This document shows positions 4,820 through 10,107 of a DNA stretch of 10,107 nt, in pieces. The notes beneath the pieces are model-generated. The model made no database searches. It saw only the letters and a list, made by a program, of their open reading frames with translations, and was not told the DNA's origin. Origin of the DNA: JAFMDF01 sp039024375 (lineage in GTDB: Bacteria; Bacteroidota; Bacteroidia; Chitinophagales; Saprospiraceae); assembly GCA_039024375.1 (NCBI GenBank), contig JBCCQK010000301.1:1-10107 (forward strand), written 5' to 3'. The position numbers and the translations under genes are program-made. How positions within the stretch are numbered: the stretch's first letter is position 1; each line of letters opens with the position of its first letter.

Positions 4820-7231
4820 ATGCTTAATAAAGAACATATGACTTCTGGTTTGAATGGGAATGGACATTACCCTACTTCACTCCAACAAAAGAGTATTTTG
4901 ATACAAGAAGAGTCGATTGATTTTCGACCTTACCTTTATAAGTATCTAAAGAACTGGTATTGGATTTTGCTGAGCGTGATTCTCTTTACGGGGTTGGGTT
5001 TCATCTATCTTTCCTCCGCATCCGAAGTCTATAAAGTACAGGGGTCTCTACTCATTCGAAATGATGAACGGGGGGGAATGACACCCGAAGATTTCGTTTT
5101 TTCAGAATTAGGCTTAGGTGGCAAAGCCAATTTAGAAAATGAGTTACAAATTCTACGCTCTTATCCCATTTTATATCAAGTAATCGACAGCTTAAATCTT
5201 ACTTTCAATTATGTTAAAAAAGAAGGCCTGAGGTCCATCGATTTATATAGCCAATCTCCTGTAAATGCTGAGAAGTTAGAGGGGGCTACCAAGAAAATTA
5301 CCAGTCCTGTAACCTACACGTTGTTACCCAAAACGAATTATTCGTTCACCATAATTGTCGAAGAAGAAGATTCCATTTCTGCTCGATACGGTGTTCCTTT
5401 TTCCATTGGTAATCATACGTTACTAATAGATAAAATCGTCGACTTCGATTTCTCCATCGATATTTCCCTGCGAGACCGTTCCCAATTGCTTAAATATTAT
5501 TTAAAGGCACTGCGTGTAGAACTACTAGAAGATGCGGATATTTTGACCCTTACTCTAGAAGATGCTGCTCCCCAAAGAGCGATTGATTTCATTGACCGAT
5601 TGATTGCCATTTATAATCAATCTATCATCAAAGAAAAGCGTGCAGTAGCCGAGAATACCTTGGAATTTATTGAAGAGCGCTTACAATACATCACCAAGGA
5701 ACTATACGACGTTGAAAAACAAGCAGAGCGGTACATGACCCGAAATCAAGTGCCAATTGAATTGGAAAGTAGTGCTTCGTTCTATTTAGAAGAAATATCT
5801 AAGTCGGATAAGGTAGTGGCCGAACTCAAATTTCAGCAGAGTTTTGTAGAAAATCTACAAGATTATCTAGCACAACCCCAAAATACCTACAGCTTTTTGT
5901 CTTCCCTGCCAGAAATAGGCGATGCCTCTGGATTTGATGCTTCCATCAAACAATACAACGATTTGTTGGCGAATCGAGAACAGTTATTATTGGCCGCTAA
6001 TCCCGAAAATCCTCAAGTGATTTTGATAGAAGAACAAATTGCTTCGTTAAGAAGTAGTGTATTAGCAAGTTTGGGCCAAATTGAGCAAGATTTGGGTAAT
6101 CGAATCCTGCAAATGCAGGAAAGAGTTGACCCCATCGCCAAACGATTAAACAACATCCCCAAAAACCAACGAGAGCTATTGCAGATTATGCGACAGCAGC
6201 AAATCAAGCAGTCTTTATTTCTCTTTTTATTAGAAAAGCGGGAAGAGACTGGGCTGACTTTGGCTGCGCAAGTTGCCGATACTCGAGTAATTAATCCGCC
6301 AACTAATCTAGAGTTAGTATCCCCTAGAAAAACAAGGATTCTATTGGGCGGTGGATTATTTGGACTTTTTCTTCCTTTAATGATTTTGACGCTTCTAGAA
6401 AACTTTAGAAATACTATCGGTGGACAAGAAGATATCAAACAGGTAACCAATACACCCATCTTAGGTACTATCGCGGAAAGTAAAAAAGACGATAAAATTG
6501 TGGTCAAAAAAGGTAAGCGCTCTGCCTTAGCTGAAATGTTTCGATTGCTGCGGACGAACTTACAATTTATGTATCCAACCACTAAAGAGAAAGGACTCAA
6601 GGTGCTGGTTACGTCCAGTAGCAGTGGAGAAGGAAAGACTTTTATCTCGGTTAATATGGGTGCTAGTATGGCGCTTTCCGGTGAAGATACGTTACTAATC
6701 GGTTTTGATTTGCGTAAGCCAAAGCTGGCAGCTTATTTGGGAGAAGAAGGAAAATTCAGAGGTGTGTCCAATTACTTAGCTGGTATGGTAGATGACCCAT
6801 TAGATTTAGTATCACCCGTAGCTGGTTTCAGTAACCTATATTACATTGGAAGTGGTCCTATACCACCCGACCCTGCGGATATGATTATTCGAAATCGAAC
6901 CGCCCAATTATTTCAACAATTATCCAAAAGATTTAAATATATCATTATAGATTCACCGCCAGTTGGTCTAGTGACGGATGCCTTTTTATTGGGCAAATAT
7001 GCGGATGTATCGCTTTACATCTCTCGACAAGGAGTAACGCACAAAGGACAGTTGAAAATTATTGATGATATCTATAAAGGAAAGAAACTGCCTCGGCCTT
7101 CTATTGTTTTAAATGGTACTAAGGCTGGAACGGGGTATGGATATGGATATGGATATGGGTATGGGTATGGGGGGTATTACGAGGAAGAAAAAGAAGACAA
7201 TAGAAAACTGAAGTCTTCAAAGTTAACTTAG
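4820..7231 (+). CDS. Wzc-type chain-length regulator fused to a BY-kinase
   Basis: This inner-membrane protein (803 residues) couples polymer length control to tyrosine autophosphorylation. The order is: cytoplasmic N-terminus; first membrane helix at about 46-65 within a Wzz domain; a long periplasmic part with coiled-coil stretches (about 270-310 and 400-445) and a GNVR-like region before 500; second helix at about 506-526; then the cytoplasmic kinase. Kinase landmarks are E572-x2-R575-x2-R578 (the oligomerisation motif in AEMFRLLRTN), Walker A SSSSGEGKT (599-607, Lys606), Walker A' LLIGFDLRK (625-633, Asp630) and Walker B YIIID (707-711, Asp711). The C-terminus carries a tyrosine cluster: six Gly-Tyr pairs, then GYY, giving eight tyrosines at 773-787, followed by an acidic-basic tail. 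These are the expected autophosphorylation sites and substrates of the PHP phosphatase at 1961-2692. It is a full-length fusion, unlike the split CapA/CapB form of Firmicutes. The ATG at 4820 is used; a second Met lies at residue 7. Confidence 0.95.
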   Translation: MLNKEHMTSGLNGNGHYPTSLQQKSILIQEESIDFRPYLYKYLKNWYWILLSVILFTGLGFIYLSSASEVYKVQGSLLIRNDERGGMTPEDFVFSELGLGGKANLENELQILRSYPILYQVIDSLNLTFNYVKKEGLRSIDLYSQSPVNAEKLEGATKKITSPVTYTLLPKTNYSFTIIVEEEDSISARYGVPFSIGNHTLLIDKIVDFDFSIDISLRDRSQLLKYYLKALRVELLEDADILTLTLEDAAPQRAIDFIDRLIAIYNQSIIKEKRAVAENTLEFIEERLQYITKELYDVEKQAERYMTRNQVPIELESSASFYLEEISKSDKVVAELKFQQSFVENLQDYLAQPQNTYSFLSSLPEIGDASGFDASIKQYNDLLANREQLLLAANPENPQVILIEEQIASLRSSVLASLGQIEQDLGNRILQMQERVDPIAKRLNNIPKNQRELLQIMRQQQIKQSLFLFLLEKREETGLTLAAQVADTRVINPPTNLELVSPRKTRILLGGGLFGLFLPLMILTLLENFRNTIGGQEDIKQVTNTPILGTIAESKKDDKIVVKKGKRSALAEMFRLLRTNLQFMYPTTKEKGLKVLVTSSSSGEGKTFISVNMGASMALSGEDTLLIGFDLRKPKLAAYLGEEGKFRGVSNYLAGMVDDPLDLVSPVAGFSNLYYIGSGPIPPDPADMIIRNRTAQLFQQLSKRFKYIIIDSPPVGLVTDAFLLGKYADVSLYISRQGVTHKGQLKIIDDIYKGKKLPRPSIVLNGTKAGTGYGYGYGYGYGYGGYYEEEKEDNRKLKSSKLT
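7133..7168 (+). repeat. In-frame GGNTAT hexamer repeat in the kinase tail
   Basis: Six tandem copies of GGNTAT (GGG or GGA plus TAT) encode the Gly-Tyr repeat of the BY-kinase. The unit is a multiple of three, so slippage would add or remove one phosphorylatable tyrosine at a time without breaking the frame. All Tyr codons are TAT and the copies differ only at the third Gly base, which suggests recent expansion. Confidence 0.8.
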
Positions 7232-7249
7232 TATAAGTATTATGTCGCA

Positions 7250-7297
7250 TGAATTAGATTTTTTTCGATTTTCAACTTTCTGTCTAGCTCTAATTCA
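7250..7297 (+). repeat. Inverted repeat after the kinase gene
   Basis: TGAATTAGA (7250-7258) and TCTAATTCA (7289-7297) are exact reverse complements with a 30-base loop, starting 18 bases past the stop. A third related copy, CAATTAGAATC, occurs at 7362-7372 within a small dyad (GATTC-AATTA-GAATC, 7358-7372). This could be a weak 3' structure or a regulatory site at the boundary between the export genes and the biosynthesis genes. It lacks a G+C-rich stem and a following T-run, so it is not a typical intrinsic terminator. Confidence 0.3.
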
Positions 7298-7428
7298 AAT
7301 GACTCGAGTAATAATTTTATGTCTTTTGTAGGTTACTGAAAATATTTTTTTACGCTCGATTCAATTAGAATCTATACAGAGGCACTTCAAAGACTCTTAC
7401 AAGCAATCAAAACAGTAAAAAAAACCGT

Positions 7429-8100
7429 ATGCAAATTCTAAACTTCTGCCAACATACTTTTCTGGACGATTTAAGTAATGACAGTAACGTAATTGATTTA
7501 GGAGTCAATCGAGGAGAGTTTGTAGAACTAATATCCGAGCGATATGGATGTAAAGTATTTGGTGTAGAGGCAAATCCTGAACTTCATAAAAAACTTTTAG
7601 AAATTCCTAATTTTAGCTCGATTAATGCGGCGGCAGCAGGAAAATCAGGTGTTGTTAAATTTCGGAAAATTCCTGAACATGATGGTTCAATTATATTTGA
7701 TTTTCAGGATGATGGAGAGCAGTTCTGGGAAGTTCCCTCTTTTTCTATGAAAGATATTTTATCTAAAAGTTCATTTGATGTTGTTGATTTAATTAAGGTA
7801 GATATAGAGGGAGCTGAACTTGAATTGTTTCAAAACTGTGATTTAAATGAACTAACTGATGTAAAACAGATGACTGTGGAATTTCACGATTTTATTGATT
7901 CTACCTCTTTGCCTGTTATTAATGAACTGATTAATGAGTTAAGGGAACAATTTCATACTATCAAAATGTCCTATCGTGACTATTCTAACGTACTTTTTTT
8001 GAATAAAAAATATTACTCATACAGATTTTGGACTAAAGTGAGATTTGTGAAGACAAAGTATAAAGATGGATTCAAAAGGGTACTGAAAAGAGTAATTTGA
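7429..8100 (+). CDS. FkbM-family methyltransferase
   Basis: S-adenosylmethionine-dependent O-methyltransferase of the FkbM family, which in polysaccharide loci usually methylates a sugar hydroxyl. The 223 residues show motif I VIDLGVNRGEF (21-31), an acidic residue closing the second strand in VFGVEANP (43-50, Glu47), the family-typical IKVDIEGAELELF (122-134) and EFHDF (151-155). The C-terminal 40 residues are rich in Lys, Arg and Tyr, which may help membrane or glycolipid contact. ATG 7429 follows a run of eight A (7417-7424) and leaves motif I close to the N-terminus, as is usual for short FkbM proteins. Base composition is clearly lower in G+C than the export genes before it, the usual signature of the exchangeable part of a capsule locus. 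The exact sugar substrate cannot be read from the sequence. Confidence 0.88.
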   Translation: MQILNFCQHTFLDDLSNDSNVIDLGVNRGEFVELISERYGCKVFGVEANPELHKKLLEIPNFSSINAAAAGKSGVVKFRKIPEHDGSIIFDFQDDGEQFWEVPSFSMKDILSKSSFDVVDLIKVDIEGAELELFQNCDLNELTDVKQMTVEFHDFIDSTSLPVINELINELREQFHTIKMSYRDYSNVLFLNKKYYSYRFWTKVRFVKTKYKDGFKRVLKRVI

Positions 8101-8146
8101 TTTCATACTAATTTGCCTATATTCCGCTAATACTTCTTACTCAATA

Positions 8147-9523
8147 TTGAACAAAAGCTTAAAAAATATCTTCAAAAACGGTGTTGCTTCGGGAATACAA
8201 AAAATACTCCAAATTGCGCAGCAACTATTATTAATTCCTTTTTTCTTATCTTATTGGGGTGCAGAATATTATGGCGAATGGCTGACAATAACGGTTTTCC
8301 CAACTATTCTTAATCTCAGTAATGTTGGTCTTGGCACAGCTGCCTCAAATTCTTTTGTTCTAAGATTTATAGCCCAAGATTTTGCTGGAGCTAAGAGAGT
8401 ATATAGGGCAGGATTTATATTTGTCACAATATCTATTTTAGTTGGATGTATTGGAGGTTTAATATTAATTTATCTATTAACCAGCAATGATATTCTTTCT
8501 CAATTAAGTATCCCGTTAATAGAGGCGCAAAAAGTAATTTCAATTTTAATACTTTCTAGGCTATTCAACTTTTATTACCCTCTGTTGGAATCTAGGTATC
8601 TAATAGCTCGGAAAGCTGACGTAGCAATGAATGTAAGGAACTTATTTGCGTTTTTAAAAATAGTTCTCTTTAGTATTTTACTAGTTTACGGTTTTAAAAT
8701 GTTGGCCTTAGCTTTGGTAGATTTGTGTATAACTGTATTTGCGTTGCTGGTAAATTACATGATTACAATCAATAATTTGAATCGACTAAAAAGTATAAAA
8801 ATAGAAAATATCCTTATCGAGTTCAAAGAAATTTTACTCAAAGGTATTTCCTATATGCTCAATCCTTTTTGGCAAGCAATGTTTTTTCAAGGGACAACTT
8901 TGATTGTTAGAGGGTTATTAGGAGCAGAATCAGTAACATTAATTAATACAGCTCGGACATTGAGTAGGACTGTAAGTCAGCTTTTAATTCTGGTTCATTT
9001 ATCTATTTTTCCAGAGATTCAATTTGAGTTCGGAGCGAAAAACTTTGGAAGAGTACAGAAAATTATCCAGATTGCACTTGCTCTAGTAGGAATTGCCTCA
9101 TTATCTGGGGTATTTATCCTCGGAATAATCGGTCCATACTTTTACGAAATTTGGACGCAAGGAAAACTAGAAGTTCCATCTTCCGTCTGGTGGCTTCTTC
9201 TAATAGGTGTTATTTTTAATACCCAGTGGTGGACAGCTAGTGTAATATTTCGCGCCTCTAACCAACCCCGAATATTAGCTGTAACGGGAACAGTAGGAGT
9301 GGTAATTGTTCTTTCTCTATCTTATTTTCTGACAAATACGTTTGGCTTAGATGGAATGGCTACCTCGATGTTATTGATGGAAATAATTATGGCGATAGTA
9401 ATAATCCCTAAAACTTGTCAAATAATCGGCTTAAGCTTGAAGGACATATATATAGGTGGTCTTAGTGGCTTAGTAGATAGTGTAAACCTACTCAAAATGG
9501 CATACAAAAAAGAGAAAATTTGA
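8147..9523 (+). CDS. Wzx/PST-type polysaccharide flippase
   Basis: This 458-residue, very hydrophobic protein has a dozen or more predicted membrane helices and a polysaccharide-transporter N-terminus: a short basic lead (KNIFKNG), then a helix ending in LIPFFLSYWGAEYYGEW (29-45), then NLSNVGLGTAASN (56-68), the pattern of MOP-superfamily O-antigen flippases. It should move the lipid-linked repeat unit from the cytoplasmic to the periplasmic face of the inner membrane. Start: TTG 8147 (reading MNKSLKNIFKNG) is the only sensible choice, because the next in-frame ATG lies about 160 residues in, after several conserved helices. The stop is followed after two bases by the ATG of a glycosyltransferase, so the two are probably translationally coupled. 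A/T-rich like its neighbour at 7429-8100. Confidence 0.9.
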   Translation: MNKSLKNIFKNGVASGIQKILQIAQQLLLIPFFLSYWGAEYYGEWLTITVFPTILNLSNVGLGTAASNSFVLRFIAQDFAGAKRVYRAGFIFVTISILVGCIGGLILIYLLTSNDILSQLSIPLIEAQKVISILILSRLFNFYYPLLESRYLIARKADVAMNVRNLFAFLKIVLFSILLVYGFKMLALALVDLCITVFALLVNYMITINNLNRLKSIKIENILIEFKEILLKGISYMLNPFWQAMFFQGTTLIVRGLLGAESVTLINTARTLSRTVSQLLILVHLSIFPEIQFEFGAKNFGRVQKIIQIALALVGIASLSGVFILGIIGPYFYEIWTQGKLEVPSSVWWLLLIGVIFNTQWWTASVIFRASNQPRILAVTGTVGVVIVLSLSYFLTNTFGLDGMATSMLLMEIIMAIVIIPKTCQIIGLSLKDIYIGGLSGLVDSVNLLKMAYKKEKI

Positions 9524-9525
9524 AC

Positions 9526-10107
9526 ATGAATAAGAAATTCACTTTAGTTGTCAATGGAAAATTTCATCTTTTTGATGTAGCCGCAGAATTATATAAAAAG
9601 GGATTATTGAAAAGAGTGATTTCTTCCATGCCCTATTTCATAGCCAAACGCTATGGGATAGGTAGGGAAGTTTATGTAGGTCTTCCAATTTTTGAGGTCT
9701 ACAAAAGGGTTTGGAGAAAAGTTTTTCGCAGAGAACCCTCCGTAAACCTATATGCATTCTTATTCACTAAAGTTTCTTCTTTTTTTGTTCCTAAAGATAC
9801 AGATGTTGTTATCGGTTTAGCTGGATACAGTAAGGAGGTCTTCGAGTCAACAAAACTAAATCGTGCAATTAAGATTTTGGATAGAAGTTCTACACATACC
9901 CTTGAAAATATAAATTTGAAGACAAAGGCTGCACAATACCACAATATAAATTGGGCACCGCATCCTTCATCTTTCATTGAAAGAGAATTAGATGAATATA
10001 CATTGGCGGACAAAATATTAGTTCCTTCAGGGTACGTTGCAAAAACCTTTACAAAGCATGGAGTTAACGAAGATGTTCTCGTCAAAAATCCCTATGCTAT
10101 TTCCAAG
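9526..10107 (+). CDS. GT4-type glycosyltransferase, N-terminal part (runs off the window)
   Basis: The frame opens with ATG 9526, two bases after the flippase stop, and stays open for 194 codons to the window edge, so the C-terminal nucleotide-sugar domain is missing here. The visible part has the look of a GT-B N-terminal domain of family GT4: VVNGKFHLFDVAAEL (8-22) followed by GLLKRVISSMP (26-36), the central ILDRSSTHT (117-125), and the block ERELDEYTLADKILVPSGY (152-170) with VAKTF after it, then VKNPY (186-190), where the linker to the second domain begins. No signal or membrane segment was seen; it should act at the cytoplasmic membrane, adding a sugar to the growing lipid-linked unit. 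Donor and linkage cannot be told. Composition matches the two preceding low-G+C genes. Confidence 0.85.
   Translation, partial: MNKKFTLVVNGKFHLFDVAAELYKKGLLKRVISSMPYFIAKRYGIGREVYVGLPIFEVYKRVWRKVFRREPSVNLYAFLFTKVSSFFVPKDTDVVIGLAGYSKEVFESTKLNRAIKILDRSSTHTLENINLKTKAAQYHNINWAPHPSSFIERELDEYTLADKILVPSGYVAKTFTKHGVNEDVLVKNPYAISK

Noticed and set aside
6013..6600. Open frame of 195 codons on the minus strand
   Set aside because: It lies fully inside the Wzc-like kinase gene, is rich in Cys and Ser from reverse-complemented codons, and shows no domain. It is a shadow.
9699..10085. Open frame of 128 codons on the minus strand
   Set aside because: It lies opposite the glycosyltransferase, whose frame is open, starts next to the flippase stop and carries GT4-type motifs. 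The minus-strand product shows nothing recognisable.

Overview
The window reads as a capsule or exopolysaccharide locus of a Bacteroidota bacterium, probably a free-living (marine or environmental) Cytophagia or Saprospiria type. The reasons are the family set (a stand-alone LytTR protein, two Wza-type lipoproteins that each end in a membrane helix, and a Wzc-type tyrosine kinase with a Gly-Tyr tail), the lack of Shine-Dalgarno sequences before the starts, A/T-rich spacers, and a perfect Bacteroidota-type -7 box ahead of the first gene. The genus cannot be named from the sequence alone. All supported genes lie on the + strand.

Layout. Positions 1-926 hold no gene. The first ~380 bases are a block of diverged, nested inverted repeats (REP/MITE-like), followed by a possible decayed coding relic on the minus strand and then an A/T-rich promoter region with several palindromes. 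A LytTR DNA-binding protein follows (927-1268). A second gene-free stretch (1269-1960) separates it from the export and regulation block. That block holds a CpsB/CapC-type PHP tyrosine phosphatase (from a TTG start at 1961), a first Wza-like export lipoprotein (2732-3520), a small membrane-anchored coiled-coil protein (3648-3935), a second Wza-like lipoprotein (3991-4797) and a Wzc-type chain-length regulator fused to a BY-kinase (4820-7231). After a 197-base spacer the G+C content drops visibly. The repeat-unit biosynthesis part then begins with an FkbM methyltransferase (7429-8100), a Wzx/PST-type flippase with a TTG start (8147-9523) and the N-terminal part of a GT4-type glycosyltransferase that runs off the window (9526-10107).

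How the parts fit. Glycosyltransferases build a lipid-linked repeat unit, the FkbM enzyme may O-methylate it, and the flippase moves it across the inner membrane. The Wzc-like kinase cycles between phosphorylated and dephosphorylated states, opposed by the PHP phosphatase, and controls chain length and passage to the Wza-like outer-membrane exporters. The LytTR protein is the obvious candidate for transcriptional control.

Most unusual points: two Wza-type exporters flanking an unrecognised membrane coiled-coil protein; an in-frame GGNTAT hexamer repeat that sets the number of tyrosines in the kinase tail; a T10 tract in the signal peptide of the second exporter; and paired palindromes in the non-coding regions, including a 14-base dyad site present twice in opposite orientation. 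No CRISPR array, rRNA, tRNA or intact insertion sequence was seen.
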